Shown: piece after piece, positions 1 to 9,687 of the stretch | Layout: every line of letters starts with the position of its first letter | Position numbering within the stretch: the first letter of the stretch is position 1 | Translations under genes and position numbers: made by a program | Notes under the pieces: generated by a model | Told to the model about the DNA's origin: nothing | What the model saw: the letters and a program-made list of their open reading frames with translations, nothing else | The model's database searches: none | Origin: Prevotella melaninogenica | Lineage (GTDB): Bacteria > Bacteroidota > Bacteroidia > Bacteroidales > Bacteroidaceae | Reading direction: 5' to 3' | Length of the DNA: 64,000 nucleotides | NCBI RefSeq assembly: GCF_013267595.1 | Contig: NZ_CP054010.1 | Coordinates: 372,001-436,000, forward strand

Positions 1-1
1 G

Positions 2-286
2 TTCTTGGCAAGTTACAACAAGACAACGAATAGCTATGTGTTCAACAATATCTCGGGAATTATCAACCTCTTCTCACGCAACACATCGATGCCTGCATGG
101 GGTAAAGTTGTAATTGTACCAGTTGAATTGCAGACTGTAACACAAGGTTCTGGTAGTACTCAGAAAACAATTATTACTAAGGTTTCCCACGATATGGGTC
201 TCTCAAGCACAAAGTTATTGGGAAACACATCGACTGGAAAGAATATTCAGATTTCGATAATATACGGTAAGTTCAATGGCAGATAA
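2..286 (+). CDS. DUF4270 family protein, C-terminal end (partial)
   Basis: The reading frame is open from the left edge, so only about the last 94 residues are visible. The tail, with a segment like NSYVFNNISGIINLF and WGKVVIVPVEL, resembles the C-terminus of DUF4270 proteins. These are secreted, probably surface-associated Bacteroidota proteins of unknown role, often found next to glycogen synthase. The start lies outside the window and the TTG at position 5 is not a real start. The stop overlaps the start of the next small gene by 11 bases, so the two are probably co-transcribed. The family call rests on recognition of the tail only. Confidence 0.7.
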   Translation, partial: FLASYNKTTNSYVFNNISGIINLFSRNTSMPAWGKVVIVPVELQTVTQGSGSTQKTIITKVSHDMGLSSTKLLGNTSTGKNIQISIIYGKFNGR

Positions 287-407
287 CTTCTTGGAACGTC
301 ATCGTGAGGAATATGAGCAGCGCAAGGCGGCTTGGCTTCGCAAGAAAAAGCACTTGGGTCGACAACCCAAAGCAAAACTTCAGAAGCCTGACGACGAGGC
401 ACTGTAA
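276..407 (+). CDS. Small conserved hypothetical protein, 43 aa
   Basis: A 43-residue, strongly charged protein begins MADNFLERHREEYEQRKAAW, continues with a basic run (RKKKHLGRQPKAK) and ends acidic (DDEAL). It starts inside the end of the DUF4270 gene (11-base overlap), so translation is probably coupled. Small proteins with a very similar N-terminus (M-x-D-N-x-L-E-x-x-x-E-E-Y-E-x-R-K-A-A-W) are, as far as I recall, widespread in Bacteroidales and usually left as hypothetical. The composition suggests a coiled or disordered helix. No function can be assigned. Confidence 0.75.
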   Translation: MADNFLERHREEYEQRKAAWLRKKKHLGRQPKAKLQKPDDEAL

Positions 408-548
408 TAGAATATAAAATGTAGAATCGGACTTACAACACCCATGTATGTCCGATTCTTTGTTTTTGGCACACCTTTTGTTTATACAATCCTACTAATA
501 CAGGACATATTGTCCACAGATACAAGTAAAGAAAAGAAAGGTTAGGAT

Positions 549-3092
549 ATGATGAATCAATTCTCCCCAAAGGTTTCTGAAATACTTTCATTCAGCAGAG
601 AGGAAGCAGAACGACTGACAAGTGCGTCGGTTGCTCCTGAGCATATCATGCTCGCCATTCTGAGAGAGAAGTCAGGACCAGTATGGGAACTATTCAACCA
701 ATGGAAGGTTGATATAGACAATATAAAGAAAGAAATAGAAAGAAGACTTCAGGAGGAAACAATTGACCCAACTTCTTATGTCCCTGATATGCTTTTAAAC
801 GAGCAGGCAAATAACATATTGAAATTAGCTGTACTTGAGGCACGTATACAACATGCACAGACAGTGGATATCCTTCATCTCTTCCTTGCAATATTGCATG
901 ATTCTTCTAATAATGGTGCTAAGAAGGTAATGGAAGAGAATGGATTCAATTATAACAACGCAATATCGATGTTACAACAACGCGCAAACCAACCAAAGAA
1001 TGGTATAGGAATGGCTGACGAAGAAGAAATGGATGATGATATGATGTCATCTTCATCATCTGAAGGCAGCAATAATGCCAAGACAACACAGGCTCCACGT
1101 ACAAAATCAAAGACACCAGTACTCGATAGTTTCGGTACTGATCTTACTCAAGCTGCTACCGAGGGAAAACTCGACCCAGTTGTAGGCAGAGAGAAAGAGA
1201 TTATGCGTGTCAGTGAGATTCTTGGTAGAAGAAAGAAGAATAATCCTATTCTCATTGGTGAACCAGGTGTTGGTAAGAGTGCTATTGTTGAGGGTTTAGC
1301 ACAACTTATTGTGAAGCATCTCACCTCTCCAATTCTCTTTAACAAACGTGTCATCACACTTGACTTGACAGCTGTCGTGGCTGGAACAAAGTATCGTGGT
1401 CAATTTGAGGAGCGTATCCGTGCATTGATTAAGGAAATCGAACAGAATCCAGACATTATCGTCTTTATTGACGAGATTCACACACTCATCGGAGCAGGTT
1501 CTTCACCAGGTTCAATGGATGCTGCTAATATCCTCAAACCAGCCTTGGCAAGAGGTACTATACAGTGTATTGGTGCAACAACACTTGACGAATATCGCAA
1601 GTCTATCGAGAAAGACGGTGCCTTAGAACGTCGTTTCCAAAAGGTACAGGTTGAACCAACAACAGTTGAAGAGACATTACAGATTCTTGAAAATATTAAA
1701 GATCGCTACGAAGCACATCATCATGTAAGTTATACAGAGGATGCGCTAAAGGCTTGTGTGAAGTATGCAGACAGATATATTACTGATAGATTCTTCCCTG
1801 ATAAGGCGATAGACATTATTGACGAAGCAGGTTCACGTATCCACCTGCAACATGTAAAGGTGCCACAGGCGATTCTTGATATTCAGAAAGACATTGAAAT
1901 AGCGCAAGAGAAAAAGCAAGCTGCTGTAAAGAATCAGAACTTTGAGTTGGCTGCAAGTTTCCGTGATAAGCAGACTGAATTAGAAAAGACACTCAAAGAG
2001 GAGCAGGAGAAATGGCAGAAAGGTGATACCGAAGATAAGGTTGAAATTAATGAAGAAGCCATTGCAGATGTTGTCTCTATGATGACAGGCGTTCCAGTAC
2101 AGCGCATGCAGGAGGCAGAAGGTATCCGGTTGAAGAATATGGATGCTGAACTCAAGCAGGTTGTTATCGCACAGGACGCAGCTATCGACAAGATGGTAAA
2201 GGCTATTCAGCGTAACCGCGTTGGTTTGAAAGACCCTAACCACCCTATCGGTGCGTTTATGTTCTTAGGTCCTACGGGCGTGGGTAAGACCTATCTTGCC
2301 AAGCGACTTGCCGAGATGATGTTTGGTTCTGCCAATGCTTTGATACGCATTGATATGAGCGAATATACAGAAAGTTTCAACACCTCTCGCCTTGTTGGTG
2401 CGCCTCCAGGATACGTTGGCTATGATGAAGGTGGACAGTTGACTGAGAAAGTGCGCCGTCATCCCTACTCTATTGTCCTACTTGATGAGATAGAGAAGGC
2501 ACATGGTAACGTATTCAACATGCTTTTGCAGGTACTCGATGAAGGCCGATTGACAGATGGTAACGGCCGATTGATAGACTTCCGCAATACGGTGATTATT
2601 ATGACATCAAATGCGGGTACACGTCAGCTGAAGGAATTCGGGCAAGGTGTCGGCTTTAAGGCTGCTAACTTGAATGGTCTTTCACAGAGTGAAGGTGACA
2701 AGGAGCGTGCACGTGCTATCATTCAGAAAAGTCTCAGCAAGCAGTTCGCACCAGAGTTTCTCAATCGTTTGGACGAGATTATTACCTTCGACCAACTCGA
2801 CCTCGAAGCTATCAAGAAGATTATCAACATCGAACTCAAGGGTTTGTTCAAGCGTGTGCATGAATTAGGCTACGAAATGGAGATAACAGATGAAGCTAAG
2901 GAGTTTGTTGCAAGCAAGGGATATGATGTACAATTTGGTGCGCGTCCATTGAAGCGTGCTATCCAGAACCATATCGAGGACGGACTGAGCGAACTGATTC
3001 TCTCTGGCGAAATCAAGGCTGGTGACACTATCAAAGTATCTAAAGAGAAAGATAGTGAGAAACTAAAGTTTGATATTATATCGGCTGAATAA
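549..3092 (+). CDS. clpC: ATP-dependent Clp protease ATP-binding subunit ClpC
   Basis: This is a Hsp100 AAA+ unfoldase of 847 aa that would feed substrates to ClpP in the cytosol. An N-terminal Clp-N double repeat spans about residues 1-145, followed by an acidic serine-rich linker (about 156-181). The first ATPase domain has Walker A GEPGVGKS (237-244) and Walker B VFIDE (305-309). A UVR-like coiled middle segment (about 461-490, [15 protein letters not shown]) marks ClpC rather than ClpB. The second ATPase domain has Walker A GPTGVGKT (574-581), and a GVGF loop near 700 fits ClpP docking. The start is the first of two adjacent ATGs. No ctsR/mcsAB neighbours are present. The repeat hairpin at 3231-3265 probably ends the transcript. 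Confidence 0.93.
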   Translation: MMNQFSPKVSEILSFSREEAERLTSASVAPEHIMLAILREKSGPVWELFNQWKVDIDNIKKEIERRLQEETIDPTSYVPDMLLNEQANNILKLAVLEARIQHAQTVDILHLFLAILHDSSNNGAKKVMEENGFNYNNAISMLQQRANQPKNGIGMADEEEMDDDMMSSSSSEGSNNAKTTQAPRTKSKTPVLDSFGTDLTQAATEGKLDPVVGREKEIMRVSEILGRRKKNNPILIGEPGVGKSAIVEGLAQLIVKHLTSPILFNKRVITLDLTAVVAGTKYRGQFEERIRALIKEIEQNPDIIVFIDEIHTLIGAGSSPGSMDAANILKPALARGTIQCIGATTLDEYRKSIEKDGALERRFQKVQVEPTTVEETLQILENIKDRYEAHHHVSYTEDALKACVKYADRYITDRFFPDKAIDIIDEAGSRIHLQHVKVPQAILDIQKDIEIAQEKKQAAVKNQNFELAASFRDKQTELEKTLKEEQEKWQKGDTEDKVEINEEAIADVVSMMTGVPVQRMQEAEGIRLKNMDAELKQVVIAQDAAIDKMVKAIQRNRVGLKDPNHPIGAFMFLGPTGVGKTYLAKRLAEMMFGSANALIRIDMSEYTESFNTSRLVGAPPGYVGYDEGGQLTEKVRRHPYSIVLLDEIEKAHGNVFNMLLQVLDEGRLTDGNGRLIDFRNTVIIMTSNAGTRQLKEFGQGVGFKAANLNGLSQSEGDKERARAIIQKSLSKQFAPEFLNRLDEIITFDQLDLEAIKKIINIELKGLFKRVHELGYEMEITDEAKEFVASKGYDVQFGARPLKRAIQNHIEDGLSELILSGEIKAGDTIKVSKEKDSEKLKFDIISAE

Positions 3093-3168
3093 AATCCAAA
3101 GGAAGGAATAATCACCTCCTATCCTTACCAAATTTGTAATATAAAAGTCATCTTTAAAGAATGAATTG

Positions 3169-3267
3169 ATGCTTAGTTGCATTCCAATTAAGCCTTAATT
3201 GACGTTCAAAAAATGCTTAATTGAAGCCTTAAAGGTGCTTAGTTAGCGTCTAACTAAGCACCTTTTC
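3169..3267 (+). repeat. Family-1 intergenic repeat, copy A
   Basis: This AT-rich block contains several GCTTAATT/GCTTAGTT and AATTAAG units. It belongs to a family found eight times in this window (A-H). It occupies the gap between the convergent clpC and phosphoglucomutase genes (3093-3581). Copy A is diverged and lacks the AAAAGGGCG core, but keeps the GGTGCTTAGTTAG/CTAACTAAGCACC palindrome. TTACAA-type motifs follow it (about 3277-3312), as beside the other copies. Nothing else coding is seen in this gap. Confidence 0.75.
3231..3265 (+). terminator. Hairpin terminator after clpC
   Basis: A perfect 15-bp stem (AAAGGTGCTTAGTTA and its complement) with the 5-base loop GCGTC is followed by TCTTAT. 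It lies 138 bases after the clpC stop, inside repeat copy A, so the repeat itself seems to serve as terminator. Confidence 0.6.
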
Positions 3268-3488
3268 TTATGCTATTTTACAACACACTGATTAACTGAA
3301 AGTTACAAACACGGTTAAAAAGGCTCTTTATTAAGAAAAAACATATAGAATGCCTAACTTTTTTGTAATGATATTTTTAACCCTTAACGATAACCTAACA
3401 ACTTAAAATAGCAAACAGCGTAGCCCAATAAAAGAGACAGAAAGCTACCCAAAGATTTAAATATAAGAAGGGCATAGAACAATAAAAA

Positions 3489-3526
3489 CAGGAGTTCCCA
3501 CAAATAAGACTTTATAGAAACTCCTG
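3489..3526 (-). terminator. Terminator of the phosphoglucomutase gene
   Basis: An 8-bp stem (CAGGAGTT / AACTCCTG) encloses a 22-base loop. On the minus strand it is followed by GTTTTTATTG, a T-run consistent with a Rho-independent terminator, about 55 bases after the stop of the gene ending at 3582. Confidence 0.6.
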
Positions 3527-3581
3527 CTTTAATTATAATATCAAGCCCTCGCAAATATTATCAAAGGCTAAAAATAGACAA

Positions 3582-5327
3582 TTACAAACCCAAACTCTTC
3601 TTGATAGCCTCAATCTTTACAACTGCACGCTGCTCGCAAGCAGGGAAGTCAGAAGCAGAGTTCATTGTATCCTTTATCTCAAGATAGAACTTAATCTTTG
3701 GCTCAGTACCTGATGGACGTACACTAACTTTAGTACCATCTGTGCAGAACCACTGGAGAACATTGCTTGTATCAGGCATATCCATCTTCTCCTTAGAACC
3801 GTCAGCCTTTGTAATCTCAAGACTCTGGAAGTCCTTATAAACATCGATGACACTACCGCCAAGCTCCTTAGGAGGATTAGAACGGAAGTTCTTCATCATC
3901 TGCTGAATCTCGTCAGCACCGCTCTTACCAGGACGCTCAACATTGATTGTGTACTCATGACTGTAACCATACTCCATATAGATATCCATGAGAATGTCAT
4001 ACAAAGTCTTACCATGATCCTTTGCATATGCACAAATCTCAGCCAACAAAGCACAAGCACTTACAGCATCCTTATCGCGTACGAAGTCTTCTGCAAGGAA
4101 ACCGTAGCTTTCCTCACCACCACCGATATACTGCTGTTTACCCTCAGAGAGTGCAATCTCACGTGCAATCCACTTGAAACCAGTGTAGCAATCTCGCATC
4201 TCTACGTTCTGCTTCTCAGCAATCTTACGGATAACCTCTGTTGTAACAATAGTCTTCACGATGAAGTCTGTTGGCTTCATCTTGCCCACAGCCTGACGAT
4301 TAGTGATGATATACCACAAGAAGAGCAGACAAGTCTGGTTACCATTAATCAGTACCCACTCGCCATCGCTATTCTTACAAGCCATACCTACACGGTCAGC
4401 ATCTGGGTCAGAAGCCATCAAGATATCGGCATCGAGAGCCTTTGCATCACGCAATCCAAGTGTCAAAGCCTCTGCTATCTCTGGGTTTGGACGGTCAACA
4501 GTTGGGAAGTTACCATCTTTAACCATCTGCTCCTTCACACAATGAACATTGTCAAAGCCCCAAGAAGCCAATGCACGTGGAATCATTACACGACCAGCAC
4601 CATGCAGAGGAGTATAGACAATCTTAAGATCATGCTGATTCTTGATTACCTGTGGGTCAATGCTGATAGTCTTTACCTGCTCCAGATAAACCTTATCAAC
4701 ATCCTCGCCGATAATCTGAATCAACGCCTTATTGCCTTCGAACTTAACATCCTCAACCTTAACCTTGTTTACTTCGTCGATAATACCCTTGTCATGTGGC
4801 GCAAGTACCTGTGCACCATCATCCCAATAAGCCTTATAACCATTGTACTCACGTGGGTTATGACTTGCGGTAATATTCACACCTGCCTGTGCCTTCAAAT
4901 GACGAATAGCAAAAGAACACTCTGGAGTAGGACGAAGATCGTCGAAAAGATAAACCTTTATGCCATTAGCAGAGAAGATATTAGCAACGGTCTCAGCAAA
5001 GAGACGAGAATTGTTACGGCAGTCGTGGCAAACAACTACACTAATCTGCTCCTTATCCTTGAAGTTAATCTTCAGATAATTAGCAAAGCCTTGAGTTGCC
5101 ATACCGACGGTATAGATATTCATACGATTAGAGCCTGCGCCCATAATACCACGAAGTCCACCTGTACCAAACTCTAAATCCTTATAAAAAGACTCAATAA
5201 GGTCAGCCTTATCGTCATTGTTAATCATAGCCTCAACGGCAGAACGAGTTTCTTCATCAAAAGCAGGAGACAGCCACTGTCTTGCTTTCTCTTCGCATTG
5301 TGCGATGAGTGTTTGGTTATTGCTCAT
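3582..5327 (-). CDS. Phospho-sugar mutase (phosphoglucomutase/phosphomannomutase)
   Basis: This 581-aa alpha-D-phosphohexomutase interconverts hexose 1- and 6-phosphates in the cytosol, linking glycolysis with glycogen and sugar-nucleotide synthesis. The active-site serine loop TASHNP is at 153-158 (Ser155), the metal loop DPDADRVG at 307-314, the sugar-binding loop GGEESYGF at about 402-409, and the phosphate-binding RPSGTEPKIKF near the C-terminus. The length matches the longer PGM2-like bacterial group. It is monocistronic: DUF4491 is divergent and clpC convergent. A -7 box (TACATTTG, minus strand, 5363-5370) lies about 35 bases before the start. Whether glucose, mannose or another sugar phosphate is preferred cannot be told from sequence. 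Confidence 0.92.
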   Translation of the reverse strand: MSNNQTLIAQCEEKARQWLSPAFDEETRSAVEAMINNDDKADLIESFYKDLEFGTGGLRGIMGAGSNRMNIYTVGMATQGFANYLKINFKDKEQISVVVCHDCRNNSRLFAETVANIFSANGIKVYLFDDLRPTPECSFAIRHLKAQAGVNITASHNPREYNGYKAYWDDGAQVLAPHDKGIIDEVNKVKVEDVKFEGNKALIQIIGEDVDKVYLEQVKTISIDPQVIKNQHDLKIVYTPLHGAGRVMIPRALASWGFDNVHCVKEQMVKDGNFPTVDRPNPEIAEALTLGLRDAKALDADILMASDPDADRVGMACKNSDGEWVLINGNQTCLLFLWYIITNRQAVGKMKPTDFIVKTIVTTEVIRKIAEKQNVEMRDCYTGFKWIAREIALSEGKQQYIGGGEESYGFLAEDFVRDKDAVSACALLAEICAYAKDHGKTLYDILMDIYMEYGYSHEYTINVERPGKSGADEIQQMMKNFRSNPPKELGGSVIDVYKDFQSLEITKADGSKEKMDMPDTSNVLQWFCTDGTKVSVRPSGTEPKIKFYLEIKDTMNSASDFPACEQRAVVKIEAIKKSLGL

Positions 5328-5393
5328 AATTTAAGTATTTTCTTATTTACAACTTGTATTTGCAAATGTAATCAATAATTCTGAGAAAGACAC

Positions 5394-5422
5394 TTGCAAA
5401 TAGAGTTTTTTTTGTATTTTTG
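5394..5422 (+). promoter_or_regulatory. Promoter for the DUF4491 gene
   Basis: A TTG at 5394-5396 and the -7 box TATTTTTG at 5415-5422, 18 bases apart, match the Bacteroidota primary-sigma promoter. It lies about 94 bases before the start at 5516 and overlaps the divergent promoter region of the phosphoglucomutase gene. Confidence 0.6.
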
Positions 5423-5515
5423 CAGCTATATAAACCGAGGCTTTGCTAAGAATAATACGTTCTATAGCATATTTCTCAACATAAGAATTATATTTAATCT
5501 TGTAACTTTACATAA

Positions 5516-5863
5516 ATGGATTTAAATTTTGAAGGTATACTCCTCGCAGTATGTACGTTTTTAATCATTGGACTTTGTCATCCACTCGTTATAAAAACAG
5601 AGTATTATTTCGGTACAAAACCTTGGTGGCTATGGCTCATAGCGGGTATTGCTTGCTGTGTAGCAGCCTTGTTTGTACAAAGTATCTTTTGGTCTGCTCT
5701 ACTCGGTGTCCTTGGAGCTTCATTCCTTTGGGGAATTGGTGAGCTCATCTCGCAGGAGAAGCGTGTCTTAAAAGGATGGTTCCCTATGAATCCTAAACGT
5801 AAGGAACACTACGAAAAACTTAGCAAAGACGAGTCTATATGCCCTTGTAAGCATAAAAAATAA
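5516..5863 (+). CDS. DUF4491 family membrane protein
   Basis: A 115-aa protein with about three hydrophobic segments (near 8-25, 38-56 and 58-75) and a basic cytoplasmic tail. The segments IGLCHPLVIKTEYYFGTKPWW and SALLGVLGASFLWGIGELISQEKRV (given here as landmarks at about 17-37 and 60-85) match DUF4491, a small inner-membrane family of unknown function in anaerobes. The tail ends with cysteines (ICPCKHKK), which may bind metal. It stands alone between a divergent mutase gene and a convergent protease gene. Confidence 0.85.
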   Translation: MDLNFEGILLAVCTFLIIGLCHPLVIKTEYYFGTKPWWLWLIAGIACCVAALFVQSIFWSALLGVLGASFLWGIGELISQEKRVLKGWFPMNPKRKEHYEKLSKDESICPCKHKK

Positions 5864-5888
5864 AGACTATCAGCTCTTCTTTTACCAT

Positions 5889-5945
5889 CGTGCTAACGCC
5901 CCGCACATATGGTGCGGAGGCTTAACACCAATGGTGTTAACAGCT
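5889..5945. repeat. Family-2 palindromic repeat cluster, copy P1
   Basis: Two near-palindromes stand side by side: CCGCACATATGGTGCGG (5901-5917) and TTAACACCAATGGTGTTAA (5922-5940), joined by AGGC. The same arrangement of GCAC-NNNN-GTGC units joined by GCTTA or similar recurs near 15.5, 26.6 and 43.7 kb. It lies in the gap between convergent genes. Confidence 0.7.
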
Positions 5946-5996
5946 AAATACATCTTAAAACACTGTCACGACTGGTTCTAAACTACGCTTAAAGAA

Positions 5997-6035
5997 ATCG
6001 TCCATAGCAGAGTTTCAGACTCTACTATGGACGAT
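5997..6035 (-). terminator. Long hairpin after the zinc protease gene
   Basis: A 17-bp stem with one mismatch (arms beginning ATCGTCCATAG) and loop TTCAG lies about 60 bases after the stop at 6096. The minus strand continues GATTTCTTTAAG, a weak T-tract, so termination is probable but not certain. Confidence 0.5.
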
Positions 6036-6095
6036 TATCACAACCATAAAAGACGAATAGACTTCTTGTATATGGTTAGAAGTTTATTTAAACAA

Positions 6096-8594
6096 TTACT
6101 TTACTGTCACACGACGCTCACGAATCAGCTTAATCTGACGTAACAAATCGTTGTAATGAAGGAGGTTAATGCCTTCACTTTGTGCTGCTTGTGCCTTACA
6201 GAACTGCTCAACAGTATCTAAATGCTGCATGAGATAGAGCATAATATCTGAATTACTTGCACGGTCAGCAACGGTTGGTTTGTCTTTCTGAACAGGATTT
6301 AAAAGGCTATTCAGTTGGTCTACATAGTTACGCTCGAGTAAGCGACGTGTGCGTACCTGCATATCATTAAGACCAGTGAGTGGTTTCCAAACACTGTGGA
6401 ACAAATCATTAAGATAGTCTTTGAACTGATAAGCACCTGCCTCACGCTGGTCCTTATAAATCTTATCCATAATGGTTCCGTTCATCATCACCTTCAGAAT
6501 ACGATCCTGATAAGTACTGATTTCGTCGACAAGGTCGGTACCTGCAATATCAGTCATAGATGAAGGATAAAGCCAAAGTGGTGCTTCAAACACCTGACGA
6601 CCGATATAGTCGACAGCATCTCTACCCTTCTTAGCTGGTGCAACCTCATAAGGTTTCTGCCCAGGCATATTGTTAATGTAACGACCACCAATGCTCTTCA
6701 GTACATGATTCGTATAACGTCCATACTGACCAACAACACTTCGCCACATTTCCATGCGGTCCTCGTACTGGTCGTTAGGCTGACGTGTCCACTCTGGAAG
6801 TTTTGCAACGATACGTTTCAAGTTCTTAATACCATAATCACTCGCCTTCACATTGTCATCTCCAAGGTCTTCTGTCTGTGCACGTGGGTCTTCATTCTTA
6901 CCCTCACCACCAAACCAAAGACGCGGATTCTTAGCAAGAATGGCTGTTGTCTCAGTCATCAACTTCTCCTTCTCATCCATCTCATCTTTGAACTCTGGAC
7001 GATACTGATAGCCCCAACGGATTGCCCACTTGTCGTAATCGTTCACACGTGGGAAGAGTCCGCGCTCAGAAATGCCATCTTCTGGCTGTGCAACGTAATT
7101 GAAACGAGCATAGTCCATGATGCTGGCAGTATGACCATGTTCCTCAACCCATTTCTTATCACGCAGCTTCTCTACTGGTGTAGCATGGCTTGCACCCATG
7201 TTATGACGTAGACCGATAGTATGTCCCACCTCATGACTTGACACAAAGCGAATCAACTCACCCATGAGTTTATCATCCATGTGTACCGTTTGCGCACGCT
7301 TGTCCAATGGAGCGCACTGTGTGAAGTACCACTTTGTCAAGAGGTTCATCACATTATGATACCAACAGATATGACTCTCGATAATCTCACCACTACGTGG
7401 GTCAACAATACGAGGTCCGTATGCATTCTCTATCTCAGCTGGAAGATAACGAAGAACATTGAAACGAGCATCATCAACACTCATTGTTGGGTCGTTAGGC
7501 CACTCCTTTGCCTGTATTGCATTCTTAAAACCAGCTGCCTCAAAAGCTACATTCCAATCCTCAATACCTTTCATGAGATAAGGAACCCACTTCTTTGGAG
7601 TGGCGGGGTCAATATAGAATACGATAGGTTTGATAGGCTCTGAAAGCTTACCCTTTGCGTATGCCTTCTTATCTTTAGGCTCTAAACGGAATCGAGAGAT
7701 AAACTGCTGACGATCTGTCTTGGTCTGGTCATCACTGAAGATAGTGTATCTGTTCGTGAAATAGCCCACACGATTATCCCATACTCGCTTACGCATAGGC
7801 ACCTTCGGAAGAAGGACAACACTGGTATTCAGGCCGATGGTCATTGCACCTGTATAAGAAGCGGGTACAGAAGAAGGTGAACTTGAATAAGTACGTGTCG
7901 TTGCAATCTCTACATTAATAGGATAAACCTTCATCGTATCAATGAAAGTACGGTCAGACATCAGTCCACCTAACTTCAACTGCTTAGAGTCGTTTGAAGA
8001 CACACTAAGAACTGCATTATCTTTAACAAACAATGGTGTAACATCAATCAACTGTGCCTTTGTATCCTTGTTACGACCAATTACCTTAAATGAAGCGACA
8101 ATAGGGTCAGCCGTAGAAGCTTTCAACGTACGAGAAATACTGCTCTTAGGGTTAGCCTCTTGTGAAAGGACGTAGGCACGAAGCAACATTGTCTTGTCAT
8201 CACGCTGCTCAAAATAAACCGTCTGTTGGTTAACTGCCTCTCCAGCAAACTTACCAAAGTTCTGTGGAACAGCTGTAAAACGAGTCACAGCAAGCAGATA
8301 ACGACCAATAATAGAGTCAGGAACCTCAAAATACCATTGATCATCAATATGTCTTACGGTAAAGAGTCCATTCTGAACACTTCCTTTTTTCTTCACGAGT
8401 TGATCATAAGCAGAAGGCTTTTCCTTTTCTTTCTCAGGTGCTTTCTCTTTCTGAATATTCTGTTTTGTAGTGTCTTTACGCTGTGTGATAGTGTCTTTTA
8501 CAGCACGATAGACATACCTGTTGCCTGCTACGCCTACTCCACTTCCGAGCATAAGCGCAAACAGACAGGCTGTTGCTTTTTTGTTGATTGACAT
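6096..8594 (-). CDS. Secreted zinc-dependent metalloprotease (DUF5117/DUF5118, Met-zincin type)
   Basis: An 832-aa exported protein with a signal peptide at about residues 1-23, a Lys/Glu-rich linker (about 35-65), a beta-rich DUF5118/DUF5117-like N-terminal half and a metzincin-type catalytic site HEVGHTIGLRH at 454-464. In HExxHxxGxxH the three histidines bind zinc and Glu455 is catalytic. SIMDYARFNY follows, giving the downstream Met of the Met-turn. Such proteases are common in Bacteroidota, and their substrates are unknown. The gene is followed in the same direction by nothing closer than 230 bases, and the cyclophilin gene lies 54 bases upstream, so both may share a transcript. Confidence 0.9.
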   Translation of the reverse strand: MSINKKATACLFALMLGSGVGVAGNRYVYRAVKDTITQRKDTTKQNIQKEKAPEKEKEKPSAYDQLVKKKGSVQNGLFTVRHIDDQWYFEVPDSIIGRYLLAVTRFTAVPQNFGKFAGEAVNQQTVYFEQRDDKTMLLRAYVLSQEANPKSSISRTLKASTADPIVASFKVIGRNKDTKAQLIDVTPLFVKDNAVLSVSSNDSKQLKLGGLMSDRTFIDTMKVYPINVEIATTRTYSSSPSSVPASYTGAMTIGLNTSVVLLPKVPMRKRVWDNRVGYFTNRYTIFSDDQTKTDRQQFISRFRLEPKDKKAYAKGKLSEPIKPIVFYIDPATPKKWVPYLMKGIEDWNVAFEAAGFKNAIQAKEWPNDPTMSVDDARFNVLRYLPAEIENAYGPRIVDPRSGEIIESHICWYHNVMNLLTKWYFTQCAPLDKRAQTVHMDDKLMGELIRFVSSHEVGHTIGLRHNMGASHATPVEKLRDKKWVEEHGHTASIMDYARFNYVAQPEDGISERGLFPRVNDYDKWAIRWGYQYRPEFKDEMDEKEKLMTETTAILAKNPRLWFGGEGKNEDPRAQTEDLGDDNVKASDYGIKNLKRIVAKLPEWTRQPNDQYEDRMEMWRSVVGQYGRYTNHVLKSIGGRYINNMPGQKPYEVAPAKKGRDAVDYIGRQVFEAPLWLYPSSMTDIAGTDLVDEISTYQDRILKVMMNGTIMDKIYKDQREAGAYQFKDYLNDLFHSVWKPLTGLNDMQVRTRRLLERNYVDQLNSLLNPVQKDKPTVADRASNSDIMLYLMQHLDTVEQFCKAQAAQSEGINLLHYNDLLRQIKLIRERRVTVK

Positions 8595-8648
8595 AGATTT
8601 ATTAGTAACTTTACTTTATATTTACACATAGAATAAATAAAGACAACC

Positions 8649-9338
8649 TTACTTTAATACGGTTGCTTTACGAACACGGACATCAACCAATGGTCGGTCG
8701 TTTGCATCAACAGGCTGACGTTGAATACGCTCAACAACATCTAAGCCCTCCAACACTTGTCCAAAAACTGTGTACTGTCCGTCCAAATGAGGTGTTCCTC
8801 CCACCTCCTTATATATCTGACGTACCTCAGGTGTCATCTGTACCGTACTATCTGTATGTGCGTTAAGGCGTTCCTGCGCCCAGTCAAGCTGTCCGTCAGA
8901 GAACTTTATTCCCCATACAATATAGAACTGTGAGGCAGATGACTCACGCTTCGGGTTGACATCATCGCTCTCACGTGCTGCAGCAACAGCGCCACGACGA
9001 TGCAATAGCTTCGGATAATTTATCTCAGCAGGAAGCGAATAGGTCTCAGGCGTATCGCCTAATGCCTGTCCGGGCTTTGCTGTCTTCGAAGCCATATCAC
9101 CTGACTGTATCATAAAATCCTTAATAACACGATGAAACAAAACACCATTATAGGCACCACTGCGCACCAACTTTAAGAAGTTGTCACGATGGCGTGGTGT
9201 CTCATTATAAAGTTGAATACGAATGTTTCCACTGTCTGTTTCCAACAATACTTCATGACGTAATGTGTCTGTCAAAGACTGTGCTTGAACATTAGCAACA
9301 AACAAAATCAGCAAAAAGGAATATAATAACTTCTTCAT
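8649..9338 (-). CDS. Periplasmic peptidyl-prolyl cis-trans isomerase, cyclophilin type
   Basis: The start chosen is the ATG at 9338, because it gives a classic signal peptide (MKKLLYSFLLILFVANVQAQ) and a 229-aa product. The frame also allows a start 30 bases upstream. The cyclophilin domain covers most of the mature protein: VLLETDSGNIRIQLYNETPRH, FHRVIKDFMIQSGD, SASQFYIVWG, and YTVFGQVLEGLDVVERI near the end. The enzyme would speed proline isomerisation during folding in the periplasm. An insertion around residues 95-120 (AEINYPKLLHRRGAVAAAR) is usual for Bacteroidota cyclophilins. It lies just upstream of the zinc protease gene in the same direction. Confidence 0.9.
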   Translation of the reverse strand: MKKLLYSFLLILFVANVQAQSLTDTLRHEVLLETDSGNIRIQLYNETPRHRDNFLKLVRSGAYNGVLFHRVIKDFMIQSGDMASKTAKPGQALGDTPETYSLPAEINYPKLLHRRGAVAAARESDDVNPKRESSASQFYIVWGIKFSDGQLDWAQERLNAHTDSTVQMTPEVRQIYKEVGGTPHLDGQYTVFGQVLEGLDVVERIQRQPVDANDRPLVDVRVRKATVLK

Positions 9339-9450
9339 CTTTTTTAATAAAGCGCAAATTATCCGCAAAGATAAACATTTAAGAACAAATAACCTAATTA
9401 ACCGATAACAAAAAAGCGCTTAAAAGGACAGATATATCAAGGAAAGAACG

Positions 9451-9458
9451 TACCTTTG
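9451..9458 (+). promoter_or_regulatory. -7 box for the EamA transporter transcript
   Basis: TACCTTTG followed by CACAAC fits the Bacteroidota -7 consensus. No clear TTTG lies at the -33 distance. If used, it gives the EamA gene at 9688 a leader of about 225 bases containing the inverted repeat at 9496-9583. Confidence 0.4.
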
Positions 9459-9495
9459 CACAACAAAAGAAGCTCGTTGATGATATCTCCTCTTG

Positions 9496-9583
9496 AATTA
9501 TTTACGTGAAAAGAAGAATTTCTTTTCATGAAAATAAAGATTTCTACTCACGTAAATAAATATTTATTTTCACGTAAATAATT
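9496..9583. repeat. 17-bp inverted repeat with TTTACGTGAAAA core
   Basis: AATTATTTACGTGAAAA at 9496-9512 is exactly complementary to the copy at 9567-9583. The 54-base interior holds a further CACGTAAATAA (9549-9559) and the palindrome ATAAATATTTAT. The set occupies the otherwise empty gap 9369-9687 before the EamA gene. It may be a two-site operator or a leader RNA structure; the sequence alone does not decide. Confidence 0.6.
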
Positions 9584-9687
9584 TGCAAAAGCAAGTCTAT
9601 AAGCATTAAAGTAAGAATAGAGGATAACTATTATAACGACTGAATTTCAAACAATTAATAACTTTTATATATTGTAATAAATAGTCA

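Noticed and set aside
3957..5177. A 406-codon open frame on the plus strand opposite the phosphoglucomutase gene
   Set aside because: It lies wholly within a gene with all catalytic motifs on the other strand, and its translation (many Thr, Leu, Ile, Asn) looks like antisense sequence without a domain.
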